A stretch of 27,640 nucleotides of DNA from Clostridia bacterium (GTDB taxonomy: Bacteria > Bacillota_A > Clostridia > Oscillospirales > CAG-382). A program made the position numbers and the translations under genes. Shown here in pieces: positions 1-6,001 of this stretch. The number at the start of each line of letters is the position of its first letter. The first letter of the stretch is position 1. The notes under the pieces were generated by a model. It was not told the origin of the DNA. It ran no database searches and worked only from the letters and a program-made list of their open reading frames with translations. The stretch covers positions 1-27,640 of the forward strand of contig JAFWWX010000033.1 of the NCBI GenBank assembly GCA_017517985.1, given 5' to 3'.

Positions 1-71
1 CCTTTTTCAAAAAATGTCGGATTTTATACAATCATTTTACTACAATAAATTCCCATTGTCAATATATCCAC

Positions 72-101
72 TTGACAAAACAAAGCTCCGTGTGGTAAAA
101 T
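72..101 (+). promoter_or_regulatory. Promoter of the ancestral tRNA-Ser locus
   Basis: TTGACA at 72-77 and TAAAAT at 96-101 are separated by 18 bp, with a TG extension just before the -10 box. It lies about 20 bp upstream of the first tRNA-Ser-like copy. It probably once drove the original chromosomal tRNA-Ser and may still drive the intact copy at 563-653. Confidence 0.6.
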
Positions 102-121
102 ATCCTTTGTAATTTGCATAC

Positions 122-257
122 GGAGAAGTATCAAAGTGGGGCAAAAACTCATAACGGACATGACTCGAAATCCCCTCGGTTACACTGTAACTATACCCTC
201 ACAAATGGCTTAACCGTGCGGGTTTAAGCGAGGTTCAAATCTTGTTTTCACACCCTT
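122..257 (+). pseudogene. Degenerate tRNA-Ser copy 1
   Basis: The stretch 122-172 begins with the same acceptor strand GGAGAAG as the intact tRNA-Ser at 563. It keeps a D-arm-like segment (with about 10 extra bases) and the anticodon-loop string ACTCGAAATC at 163-172. After that it diverges. At about 206-247 there is a hairpin (GCTTAA...TTAAGC) followed by GTTCAAAT, which resembles a variable arm plus T-arm, but the 3' acceptor strand does not pair with GGAGAAG. I read it as a broken tRNA-Ser. A strongly diverged but functional tRNA is unlikely because the acceptor stem cannot close. Confidence 0.55.
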
Positions 258-353
258 ATCTAGCGGTTTTTCTAGCCATTTCTAACGTTTTTCTAACAAA
301 AATTTAAAATTTGCTTGGTTTTTTCTCCGTTAAATCGGAGTTCAAACATACCT

Positions 354-394
354 GGAGATGTACCCAAGTGGTTGAAGGGTCTGCACTCGAAATC
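354..394 (+). pseudogene. 5' half of a tRNA-Ser, copy 2
   Basis: Positions 354-394 are a good class II tRNA-Ser 5' half: acceptor strand GGAGATG, canonical D-arm with AGTGGTTGAAGGGT, and the anticodon loop ACTCGAAATC at 385-394 with anticodon CGA. The sequence that follows (TTGTGAAGTTAGTGG...) does not close the anticodon stem and lacks a T-arm and a matching 3' acceptor strand. The break falls at the end of the anticodon-loop string shared with the other two copies, as expected for a recombination scar there. Confidence 0.6.
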
Positions 395-479
395 TTGTGA
401 AGTTAGTGGAAGTGTGGACCACTTCAAAACCGCATAAACACTGGGTTTTTAATAAAATTAAATATCAAAGTTTTTAGCA

Positions 480-498
480 GTTTCCAAAAAAAGTTTCC
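480..498 (+). repeat. Paired GTTTCC repeats left of the tRNA
   Basis: GTTTCC occurs at 480-485 and again at 493-498, separated by an A-tract. The same motif in inverted orientation (GGAAAC at 696-701 and 707-712) lies on the other side of the intact tRNA. The arrangement resembles integrase binding sites flanking a core site, but that role is inferred. Confidence 0.4.
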
Positions 499-562
499 AA
501 AAATCTGCAACCCGTGATTTTTGTGTAAATCTTTAAAATTTGTGAGCTGTTGAAATACATCC

Positions 563-653
563 GGAGAAGTATCGAAGCGGTCATAACGAGAACGACTCGA
601 AATCGTTTGACGGTTAACCCCGTCCGTGGGTTCGAATCCCACCTTCTCCGCCA
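563..653 (+). tRNA. tRNA-Ser (anticodon CGA)
   Basis: This is a complete class II tRNA. The acceptor stem GGAGAAG (563-569) pairs with CTTCTCC (643-649), followed by discriminator G650 and encoded CCA (651-653). The anticodon stem-loop AACGACTCGAAATCGTT carries CGA, which reads UCG serine codons. A long variable arm (GACGG...CCGTC) is typical of tRNA-Ser, and the T-arm carries GGTTCGAATC. It is the integration target: the integrase gene begins to its right, and two broken copies of the same tRNA lie to its left. An intrinsic terminator follows. Confidence 0.95.
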
Positions 654-656
654 TCG

Positions 657-692
657 GTGAGGTTTTTGTATTAACAGAAACCTCGCTTTTTC
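657..692. terminator. Intrinsic terminator after tRNA-Ser
   Basis: GAGGTTT (659-665) pairs with AAACCTC (678-684), extended by flanking G-C and wobble pairs, and is followed by GCTTTTTCTTT on the + strand. It ends tRNA transcription. In the other orientation it lies just past the integrase stop codon, so it may serve both convergent genes. Confidence 0.75.
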
Positions 693-712
693 TTTGGAAA
701 CTTTTTGGAAAC
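693..712 (-). repeat. Paired GGAAAC repeats right of the tRNA
   Basis: GGAAAC at 696-701 and 707-712 forms the inverted counterpart of the GTTTCC pair at 480-498. It sits between the tRNA terminator and the integrase stop codon, where a tyrosine recombinase arm or core site would be expected. Confidence 0.4.
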
Positions 713-714
713 TC

Positions 715-2019
715 TCATATGCTTACAACCCCTGCAATCGCTGCAAGTGATGCAGTCTTTGAACTTGCATCCAAATGAGCATATATGTTTGCAGTTGTTG
801 CAAAGTCACTATGTCCTAACCACATTTGAATATCCTTTAATTGTACTCCGTTATTGAGCAAAAGCGATGCACTTGTATGTCTGAGATCGTGAAAGCGTAT
901 AGGACGCAAATCATTTTTAGTTAAAAGTCTCTTAAAAGCCGATGTGACATAGTTAGGCATAATCAATCCACCAAGCTCATCTACCATTACATAGTCAAGC
1001 CATTCTTTGTTATAAGAACGCTTAAACTTCTTTCGGTACATCTCCTGGCGTTCTTTAATCACAAGCAGCCTTTCTTTAACAGCCATATCAAGCGGCAAAG
1101 CACGCAAACTTGATTTTGTCTTTGCTCTGTCTTTTGCTACAATCTTTAATTTGCCGTTTACTCTCGGTGTAGTTACTGTATGATTTATGTAAAATACATT
1201 ATTTGTTAAATCAATAGCACTCCATCTTAAACCAACACATTCACTGCGTCTTAAACCATAGAATCCGCCCATCAAAACAGGAACCTCAAGATTTGTGTCT
1301 TTAGTCAGTTTGAAAACCTTTGACAATTCATCCGCACTATAAAATTTTCCTACATAATGATTTTTCTCAGGTTTATCAACTTCGTCTATAGGATTTTCTG
1401 ATATCCAACCGTTTTTTCTTGCAAAAGTAAGAGCAAGCCTTATTATCGCATGATAATGAATAACCGTATTAGCAGTTACTCTCTGAAGCTGAATATCATA
1501 GAATTCCTGTATATCTCTTGCATCTAAATCTTTAAGTTTTATGCCTTGTTCTCTGAAATATGGACCAATAGGACTTTTGATGTTACCTTCATAACTGGCA
1601 TATGTAGTATCTTCTATTGGTTTCTTTCTTTTACGAGTGTATGGCAAATAAAGTTTTAAATAATCAGCAAAGAGTAGGTTTTCGATTTGCTCTTTTGTCA
1701 AGTCTGTCAGATTGATCTTATCAAGTGCATCTTCGGAAATTTCTATAGATATAGTCTTTTTCATTTCTGCAGATGTATCATCGACAAGTGTTGCTACAAA
1801 CAAATCTTCATCCGGTATCTCAAAATTCATAAGAATTTGTTCGGACATATTCTTTGCCTTTGTTTTATTACCACGAACAGGCAATTTAGTTGGGAAACTT
1901 TTGTCCTTTCTTTTGCCTGCTGCATTTTTGTAAACCAGAATAACATAGTAAAAGCCTTTGACTTCTTTCAAATAGGCTTTTACATCTATTTCTAAACCTA
2001 TTTTTGTTTGTTTAATCAT
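715..2019 (-). CDS. int: Tyrosine recombinase (element integrase)
   Basis: This 434-aa site-specific recombinase of the tyrosine (phage integrase) family inserts and excises the element through a DNA-tyrosine intermediate. The catalytic set is complete: R257 in a GLRRSE motif, H377-x-x-R380 in HDLRH, H403 in LGHS, and nucleophile Y413 in NIYAH. The N-terminal part (about 1-60) looks like the small DNA-binding domain of Tn916-type integrases, and about 115-215 is the SAM-like core-binding domain. The gene points toward the tRNA and stops 62 bp from its CCA end, the usual place for a tRNA-targeting integrase. It has its own consensus promoter (2091-2119) and a strong GGAGGT site. A perfect inverted repeat covers its start codon. 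Length is normal for ICE-type integrases. Confidence 0.95.
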   Translation of the reverse strand: MIKQTKIGLEIDVKAYLKEVKGFYYVILVYKNAAGKRKDKSFPTKLPVRGNKTKAKNMSEQILMNFEIPDEDLFVATLVDDTSAEMKKTISIEISEDALDKINLTDLTKEQIENLLFADYLKLYLPYTRKRKKPIEDTTYASYEGNIKSPIGPYFREQGIKLKDLDARDIQEFYDIQLQRVTANTVIHYHAIIRLALTFARKNGWISENPIDEVDKPEKNHYVGKFYSADELSKVFKLTKDTNLEVPVLMGGFYGLRRSECVGLRWSAIDLTNNVFYINHTVTTPRVNGKLKIVAKDRAKTKSSLRALPLDMAVKERLLVIKERQEMYRKKFKRSYNKEWLDYVMVDELGGLIMPNYVTSAFKRLLTKNDLRPIRFHDLRHTSASLLLNNGVQLKDIQMWLGHSDFATTANIYAHLDASSKTASLAAIAGVVSI

Positions 2020-2075
2020 GGTGTTTACCTCCTGAAAATATTTACCTCCCTTTATGGAAAAAAATTAAACACCAT
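2018..2075 (-). promoter_or_regulatory. Inverted repeat occluding the integrase start
   Basis: On the minus strand ATGGTGTTTA (2066-2075) is a perfect 10-bp inverted repeat of TAAACACCAT (2018-2027). The second arm contains most of the integrase ATG and abuts its GGAGGT site. The promoter at 2091-2119 starts transcription just upstream, so both arms are in the mRNA. The first arm is also the start of a tiny frame of seven codons (ATG GTG TTT AAT TTT TTT CCA TAA) without a clear ribosome site. This is a plausible translational brake on integrase made from this promoter. Confidence 0.6.
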
Positions 2076-2090
2076 CCATTGACGATAATA

Positions 2091-2119
2091 ATTATATCAA
2101 TGAGATGATGTTCTGTCAA
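2091..2119 (-). promoter_or_regulatory. Integrase promoter
   Basis: Reading leftward, TTGACA (2114-2119) and TATAAT (2091-2096) are exact consensus boxes 17 bp apart. They lie between the excisionase-like gene and the integrase, so the integrase can be transcribed without its neighbour. Confidence 0.8.
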
Positions 2120-2124
2120 AAAAT

Positions 2125-2340
2125 TCAATTTGTTTTCAATAAATAATTTACTAAATCAACTTTAGTAACACGATATTCTCTTCCGACTTTCATACTGGAT
2201 ATTTTACCATCCTTTAGCAGTTTGTATCCTGTCTTGGTGCTTATGCCGCCTAATATTTCACATAACTGCTCAATGCGAAGTAGTTCGGGATAAGCCTTAA
2301 ACATTTTCATATATTCGCTTCTTTTTTTCTTTTCCGACAT
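2125..2340 (-). CDS. xis: Excisionase-like helix-turn-helix protein
   Basis: This 71-aa protein is a small winged-helix DNA-binding protein of the excisionase / MerR-like HTH_17 type. LRIEQLCEILG is the first helix pair, KTGYKLLKDGKI the recognition part, and VGREYRVTKVDLVNYL the wing and last helix. The GREYRV...DLVNYL pattern is typical of the family. Such proteins bend att-site DNA to favour excision and often sit directly beside the integrase, as here. The start has GGAGGTG seven bases upstream. It is preceded by a structured 393-bp gap with its own promoter. The excision role is inferred from family and position; a purely regulatory role is possible. Confidence 0.8.
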   Translation of the reverse strand: MSEKKKRSEYMKMFKAYPELLRIEQLCEILGGISTKTGYKLLKDGKISSMKVGREYRVTKVDLVNYLLKTN

Positions 2341-2733
2341 AATAACACCTCCGTCTATTAAATAGGTAGTTAATTTTTATAACGCCCCTCTTTAACAGCC
2401 GTTGGCACGGCGTACATAGCATTTCAGCTCCGCCGGGTTCTCCGCCGGGTGCGTACACAAGTATCAATTACTAACTGTATGTTTCATCGCATCCCGATTT
2501 GCCAATCAATCGGTTTATAGTCTGATATTCTTCGCTCGTGCAAGAAAATAGCAGTCTTGGCGTATCAACTAATGTGCTGGCGACTTTTACCGCCCATACA
2601 GTCTTACGATTAAAAAGGTGCTATTCAGTTGTCAAGGAGCAATAGATGAATTAACTTCATCTTTGGAAGTCCCCCCTGCTTCGGGGAAGTGCGGGGAAGT
2701 CCAAATTGTCTGGAATAGCTTTAAATTCACTCA
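2341..2733 (-). other. Structured non-coding leader upstream of xis
   Basis: This 393-bp gap has no convincing gene. On the minus strand it holds a promoter (2607-2635) giving an RNA leader of roughly 260 nt before xis. The region contains a hairpin with CCGATT (2494-2499) and AATCGG (2508-2513), a direct repeat of CTCCGCCGGGT (2428-2438 and 2440-2450), a GCCGT-tggc-ACGGC hairpin (2398-2411), and two GCGTACA copies (2410-2416, 2451-2457) that bracket the direct repeat. It is richer in G+C than its surroundings. It could be a regulatory RNA leader, a protein-binding array, or part of the element's recombination or transfer site; the sequence alone does not decide. Confidence 0.5.
2607..2635 (-). 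promoter_or_regulatory. Promoter of the xis leader
   Basis: TTGACA (2630-2635 in the minus sense) is followed 17 bp later by TAATCG (2607-2612). The -35 is perfect and the -10 weak, so activation or regulation is plausible. Confidence 0.45.
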
Positions 2734-3072
2734 TTAACTTTCTGACGGTTTTGAAAATTTGTTGATAACATTTATCAACATTCTTTTATCATTTTCGCTT
2801 AAATCATCAAGCAATCTCAATAACAAACTTTCTTCGTCATTGGTTAAATATGATTTCGGTGAATCGTATTCCATTTTAAGAAAGATACCGCCGCTATTAC
2901 CGGGACGGGTTTCAATAGGCATCACACTGCTCAGGAACACAATATCATTCAATATTGTCTGTTTGCTAACGCCATACTTGTCCATTAAAATTTTAGTTGT
3001 CGTTGCCTTTTCTTTAACCAACAACAACCTGATGCCTTCTCGTCGTTCATATGTTGTCAGTCGTTCCTTCAC
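2734..3072 (-). CDS. DeoR-like HTH transcriptional regulator
   Basis: About 112 aa. Residues 10-50 form an HTH of the DeoR/HTH_11 type: RREGIRLLLVKEKATTTKIL leads into a recognition helix with YGVSKQTILNDI. The C-terminal half (YLTNDEESLLLRLLDDLSEN) is helical, and there is no large effector domain, so it is short for a DeoR or WYL protein. The longest frame starts at a GTG at 3081, but the AGGGGGTG site lies on that codon. The GTG at 3072 has proper spacing and is preferred. The promoter carries a perfect 10-bp inverted repeat, so it is likely autoregulated, and may govern the xis/int leader downstream. Confidence 0.75.
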   Translation of the reverse strand: MKERLTTYERREGIRLLLVKEKATTTKILMDKYGVSKQTILNDIVFLSSVMPIETRPGNSGGIFLKMEYDSPKSYLTNDEESLLLRLLDDLSENDKRMLINVINKFSKPSES

Positions 3073-3098
3073 AGTGAGCACCCCCTTTCTTGGTACCC

Positions 3099-3136
3099 AT
3101 TATACAAGTCAAAGGTCAAAGTCACCTTGACCTTTG
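3099..3136 (-). promoter_or_regulatory. Promoter and palindromic operator of the HTH gene
   Basis: CAAAGGTCAA (3110-3119) and TTGACCTTTG (3127-3136) form a perfect inverted repeat with a 7-bp spacer. A TATAAT box in the minus sense lies at 3099-3104, so the palindrome covers the -35/spacer region. A further AGGTCAAA half-site lies at about 3163-3170. This is what an autoregulatory operator of the adjacent DeoR-like protein would look like. Confidence 0.65.
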
Positions 3137-3202
3137 AAAAAAAAGTTGAAAAAATTTTTCGCAGGTCAAATATCAACAAAAGGGATGCATTATTCCAATA
3201 GA

Positions 3203-3251
3203 CAAAAAAGACCATAGAAAGCCTATCAACGATAGAATTTCTATAGTCTTC
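3203..3251 (-). terminator. Leftward intrinsic terminator
   Basis: In the minus sense GACTATAGAAA pairs with TTTCTATGGTC (one mismatch), with an inner CTATC-gtt-GATAG stem, followed by TTTTTTGTC. It lies between the XRE gene and the DeoR-like gene and insulates the latter's promoter. Confidence 0.7.
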
Positions 3252-3339
3252 TTTAAGTATAATATGTAGTTTAGGTATAGGAGGAGATAAATCAGAATAT
3301 AAGTTTCTCATACAAGTACCTCGTAATTTACGCAAGCCC

Positions 3340-3377
3340 AACAAAAATGCACTACGGTTACAGTTGCCGCAGTGCAT
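3340..3377 (-). terminator. Leftward intrinsic terminator after XRE gene
   Basis: In the minus sense ATGCACTGCGG pairs with CCGTAGTGCAT around a short loop and is followed by TTTTTGTT. It is a strong terminator for the XRE repressor transcript. Confidence 0.75.
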
Positions 3378-3509
3378 CCACTTGTGAAACTACAAGAACC
3401 TTATATTACCTTGTCTTTAACACATCAAAAGCAACACCCCGACAACTAAAATTAAATTCATAGACTGCTACGATAACTGTCACGGATATCACTCCTTTCG
3501 ATATGTACC

Positions 3510-3860
3510 TTAATCTGACACCTTCTTTTTTTCTTTAACATTTTTAATGTAATATTCAACAGCCTCAAGTAAGATTGCTTTTTCTTCCTGTGATAATAGC
3601 TGTAGTCTTATATTGATTGAATTCGTTAAATAATCAGGAGTATTTTCTTTGTATTCTATTCCTGCAAGATAGTCAAGGGACACCCCGAGCATCTGAGCTA
3701 TTTTAAATACCTTTTCAAATTCCGGTCTTGCGAGTCCGTGTTCAATCTTTGAAAGATATCGCTGTCCGACACCGACTTTATTTGCAACAACATCCTGTTT
3801 ATATTTTAACTTGGTTCTTTCGACCTTCAATTTGTGACCTAAATCTTCATAATTCATCAT
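3510..3860 (-). CDS. XRE-family transcriptional repressor
   Basis: About 116 aa. An HTH_XRE (Cro/CI-type) domain spans residues 5-63: LGHKLKVERTKLKYKQDVVA, a second helix with KVGVGQRYLSKIEHG, and a LAQMLGVSLDYL-like closing helix, here written IAQMLGVSLDYLAG. The C-terminal 45 residues are helical and charged and may dimerise. The longest frame starts with GTG at 3866. The ATG at 3860 is preferred because AGGAAG precedes it with 5-base spacing. As a stand-alone gene with its own promoter and terminator near the int/xis end, it is the likely lysogeny-type repressor of the element. Its targets are unknown. Confidence 0.88.
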   Translation of the reverse strand: MMNYEDLGHKLKVERTKLKYKQDVVANKVGVGQRYLSKIEHGLARPEFEKVFKIAQMLGVSLDYLAGIEYKENTPDYLTNSINIRLQLLSQEEKAILLEAVEYYIKNVKEKKKVSD

Positions 3861-3870
3861 TTTCACTTCC

Positions 3871-3908
3871 TGTCGTGTACCTTATATTTTATCAAATTTT
3901 GTCGTAAA
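3871..3908 (-). promoter_or_regulatory. Candidate promoter and operator of the XRE gene
   Basis: In the minus sense TTTACG (3903-3908) and TATAAG (3881-3886) are 16 bp apart. The string TGTCGT is repeated at 3871-3876 and 3900-3905 on either side of the -10 box and may be a repressor half-site. Confidence 0.4.
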
Positions 3909-4212
3909 AATAAATGCCTCAACCCTGCATCTTTAGAACTGTATGTAACAGTTTTGATGGAATTATGATGAATCTCGATATTTAATTAGAATAAAAAATG
4001 AGTTTTGGGGAAAGTCGCACTTTTCTATTATATCACAATACGCCACCAGAATACATTTCTCATTTTTAGTTCCACCCATCGTTAAAGAGTAAAAAACAAC
4101 GGTTGGCAGAAACATCATACCAACCGCAGTTCATATATTTATCATATTTATTTTGATTTAGGTTAATTTCACTTATAAGCGGTATTACTCCATTTCACTA
4201 AATATTAGGTTC
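3909..4212. other. Non-coding gap between XRE gene and nucleotidyltransferase
   Basis: No gene is seen. The stretch is very AT-rich and contains only the leftward terminator at 4090-4128. The segment 3960-4075 shows no supported feature. Confidence 0.55.
4090..4128 (-). terminator. Terminator after the nucleotidyltransferase
   Basis: In the minus sense CGGTTGG (4120-4126) pairs with CCAACCG (4100-4106), followed by TTGTTTTTTACTC. It closes the HTH/nucleotidyltransferase transcript. Confidence 0.75.
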
Positions 4213-4926
4213 TTATTGACGATTCTTTAAATTTTTAAGAATGTCATTTATATTTGATTCGTTTGTAACACCCGGATAATCCTGTTCAAAGCCTATCAAG
4301 ATTTCTTTTGAACGCTTTTCTTCAGCATTAGTAGAAGCATATACCTGCTCATAATTTCCGGTATTTATTGCATCTTCAATAAACTTCTTTGAATCTGTCG
4401 GAAAATCATCCCAACCACCATATAGGTTATTTACAGCTATATTTATCATTTCTAAAGTGATCGGTTCATCCTTCCTTTCATGTTCTGCCAGAATTCCTAT
4501 AATGTCCGATAAGTCATTTTTGTATTTTCTTCCCGAACGAAGTTTCATAGCTATTAAGTATTCAGATGCTATGGTTCGTATTTCTAAAACATTAGAAAAT
4601 GTCTTATAATGTACGGAAAATTCATTTAACTTTGGAGAATAAGAGCCGGTACGCATAAAATCTGTGTTAAGCCATCCGTTAGGCAATTCATATTTATCTC
4701 CAACTCTGTTTATGGCATCTTTCATAGAAGATGCAGCATGTATGATCGCATCTACATCAGTTGTCATATCTCTAAAACCATAATTAACGAGTATTGCTGC
4801 ACCGCCAATCAGAATAATTTCAGCGGGCATAGATTTACCATTGATTTTTCTAAACTCTTTTGCGAGTTCTTTCAAATAAGTGTCAAGATTTTCCTTTGTG
4901 AAAACATTTTTGTTATCAGATGACAT
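4213..4926 (-). CDS. Nucleotidyltransferase-fold protein, putative toxin
   Basis: About 237 aa. It has a polymerase-beta-type nucleotidyltransferase motif near the N-terminus: IILIGGAAILVNYGFRDMTT followed by DVDAI, that is GG-x(n)-T-x-D-x-D. It resembles the DUF6036/AbiEii class, in which such enzymes modify tRNA or other acceptors and act as toxins. A second conserved-looking stretch is EYLIAMKLRSGRKYKNDLSD, with the helix and lysine also seen in AbiEii-like proteins. The start at 4926 is chosen because AGGTG lies just upstream; a longer GTG start at 4938 would sit on that site. It overlaps the upstream HTH gene by 11 bp, so translation is coupled. The toxin function is inferred from family and pairing. 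Confidence 0.75.
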   Translation of the reverse strand: MSSDNKNVFTKENLDTYLKELAKEFRKINGKSMPAEIILIGGAAILVNYGFRDMTTDVDAIIHAASSMKDAINRVGDKYELPNGWLNTDFMRTGSYSPKLNEFSVHYKTFSNVLEIRTIASEYLIAMKLRSGRKYKNDLSDIIGILAEHERKDEPITLEMINIAVNNLYGGWDDFPTDSKKFIEDAINTGNYEQVYASTNAEEKRSKEILIGFEQDYPGVTNESNINDILKNLKNRQ

Positions 4927-5485
4927 TGCGCACCTCACTTTCTACGATATTAAATCGTCTGAACTCAGGAATAGCATCACGATAGGCTTCTTCTTTTATA
5001 GCTTCGCTTTTTGATACAGCAAAAGCAGTTAAGATACTTACCGGATAAACCGTCTCCTGTAGCTTACACCTTCTTATGTCATTATAATCTGCACAAACAG
5101 GAACATTGTTCTCTCTGCTTATATAATCGAGCATAGCAAGCAGATATAAACTTTCGGGATACCACTCTTTATCATATAATTTACGAATTTCATTATTTTC
5201 AAGTGTATCTATGATAAACTGAATATCGCCCTTTTCTTTTACCTGATGGCAAACATTACTCTTATACAATTCAAAACTGCTTCTGGTTTCAAAGCAAGGT
5301 TCAAGTAAAGTTTCCATTGGAACATCAAGTTCTTTTGCAAGTTTATATATTGTTTCAGCAGTACATTTTTCAAGCTGTGCTTTGCCACTTAATATATCTG
5401 TTATTGTTGTATAAGGGATGCCGCTATTCTTGGATAAGCGATAGCGAGTTATATTTTTATCTTCCATTATTCTTTGGATTGTCAT
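4916..5485 (-). CDS. HTH protein, putative antitoxin partner
   Basis: About 189 aa. The N-terminus (residues 1-60) is an XRE-type HTH: IQRIMEDKNITRYRLSKNSG, then IPYTTITDILSGKA and a helix IYKLAKELDVPMETLL. The remaining 125 residues are a separate, mostly helical domain of no family I recognise, as in HTH antitoxins that cap a nucleotidyltransferase. The longest frame begins 22 codons earlier, but the ATG at 5485 has GAAGGTGG in position and lies just after the promoter. The promoter has a palindrome in its spacer, which suggests autorepression as in many toxin-antitoxin operons. It overlaps the nucleotidyltransferase start by 11 bp. Confidence 0.8.
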   Translation of the reverse strand: MTIQRIMEDKNITRYRLSKNSGIPYTTITDILSGKAQLEKCTAETIYKLAKELDVPMETLLEPCFETRSSFELYKSNVCHQVKEKGDIQFIIDTLENNEIRKLYDKEWYPESLYLLAMLDYISRENNVPVCADYNDIRRCKLQETVYPVSILTAFAVSKSEAIKEEAYRDAIPEFRRFNIVESEVRNVI

Positions 5486-5510
5486 ATTAATCCACCTTCT
5501 TTCAATATAT

Positions 5511-5539
5511 ATTATATCGGTTGACCGAGATAATGTCAA
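5511..5539 (-). promoter_or_regulatory. Promoter with operator of the HTH/NTase operon
   Basis: In the minus sense TTGACA (5534-5539) and TATAAT (5511-5516) are exact consensus boxes 17 bp apart. TCGGT-tg-ACCGA (5517-5528), a near-perfect palindrome, fills the spacer next to the -10 box, the usual place for an autorepression operator. Confidence 0.8.
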
Positions 5540-5558
5540 TAGTTTTCGCAAAATTTAT

Positions 5559-5602
5559 AAAAAAGACTTGTATATAGTTTCAACCATACACAAGCCTTTT
5601 AA
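5559..5602 (-). terminator. Terminator after the HU gene
   Basis: In the minus sense GGCTTGTGTAT pairs with ATATACAAGTC with two wobble pairs, followed by TTTTTTAT. It separates the HU transcript from the next promoter. Confidence 0.75.
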
Positions 5603-5614
5603 TCATTTATGGGA

Positions 5615-5887
5615 TTATTTGAGCATATCTTTGAACGCCTTACCTACCTTGAAAGCAGGAACTTTGCAAGCCGGAATCTCAACCTTTGCTTTTGTCTGAG
5701 GGTTAGTTCCAACACGAGCTGCTCTCTCACGAGCCTCGAATGTACCAAAACCTACAAGCTGTACTTTATCTCCAGCCTTTACAGCATCTTCAACTGTATC
5801 AATAAAAGCCTTGAGCATAGCTTCAGCATCTTTTTTTGATGCACCTGATTTTTCTGCAATAGCAGTAACTAATTCAGTTCTATTCAT
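5615..5887 (-). CDS. hup: HU-family DNA-binding protein
   Basis: This 90-aa histone-like protein bends and compacts DNA without strong sequence preference. The whole family pattern is present: MNRTELVTAIAEKSGASKKD, DTVEDAVKAGDKVQLVGFGT, then FEARERAARVGTNPQT for the flexible beta-arm, ending KVPAFKVGKAFKDML. The longest frame starts three codons earlier with GTG, but GGAGGTG is correctly spaced from the ATG at 5887. It has its own extended -10 promoter and its own terminator, so it is a single-gene unit. HU or IHF is commonly needed as a co-factor for tyrosine-recombinase complexes. An element-borne copy may serve that use or partitioning with ParB, but that is inference. Confidence 0.95.
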   Translation of the reverse strand: MNRTELVTAIAEKSGASKKDAEAMLKAFIDTVEDAVKAGDKVQLVGFGTFEARERAARVGTNPQTKAKVEIPACKVPAFKVGKAFKDMLK

Positions 5888-5910
5888 TATATTCACCTCC
5901 GTCTTGGAAC

Positions 5911-5939
5911 ATTATACCATAAAATTCTATGTTTTACAA
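5911..5939 (-). promoter_or_regulatory. HU promoter
   Basis: In the minus sense TTGTAA (5934-5939) and TATAAT (5911-5916) are 17 bp apart, with a TG extension (ATGG before TATAAT). Its -35 box lies just past the poly-T of the preceding terminator. Confidence 0.75.
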
Positions 5940-5940
5940 C

Positions 5941-5980
5941 AAAAAAAATAGCCGCAGAGGAACTAAATCCTCTACGACTA
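5941..5980 (-). terminator. Terminator of the long operon (after ParB)
   Basis: In the minus sense GTCGTAGAGGA pairs with TTCCTCTGCGGC, followed by TATTTTTTTT. It lies 20 bp past the ParB stop codon and marks the 3' end of the long leftward operon. Confidence 0.85.
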
Positions 5981-6001
5981 CCTTTTGTGACATCAATCTC
6001 C

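Larger units (their letters stand above)
3137..3509. other. Non-coding gap with two terminators
   Basis: No credible gene is seen between the HTH promoter and the XRE gene. A 102-codon leftward frame crosses the stretch, but it runs over the promoter, operator and both terminators, so it is not annotated. The two leftward terminators are listed separately. The rest (3252-3340 and 3378-3509) shows nothing further that I can support. Confidence 0.6.

Noticed and set aside
424..654. A 76-codon leftward frame across the tRNA-Ser
   Set aside because: It is antisense to the intact tRNA-Ser and its flank. Its 'protein' is simply the reverse reading of the tRNA, a known false call.
3069..3377. A 102-codon leftward frame before the DeoR-like gene
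   Set aside because: It covers the promoter, operator and two terminators and has no ribosome site or known motif.
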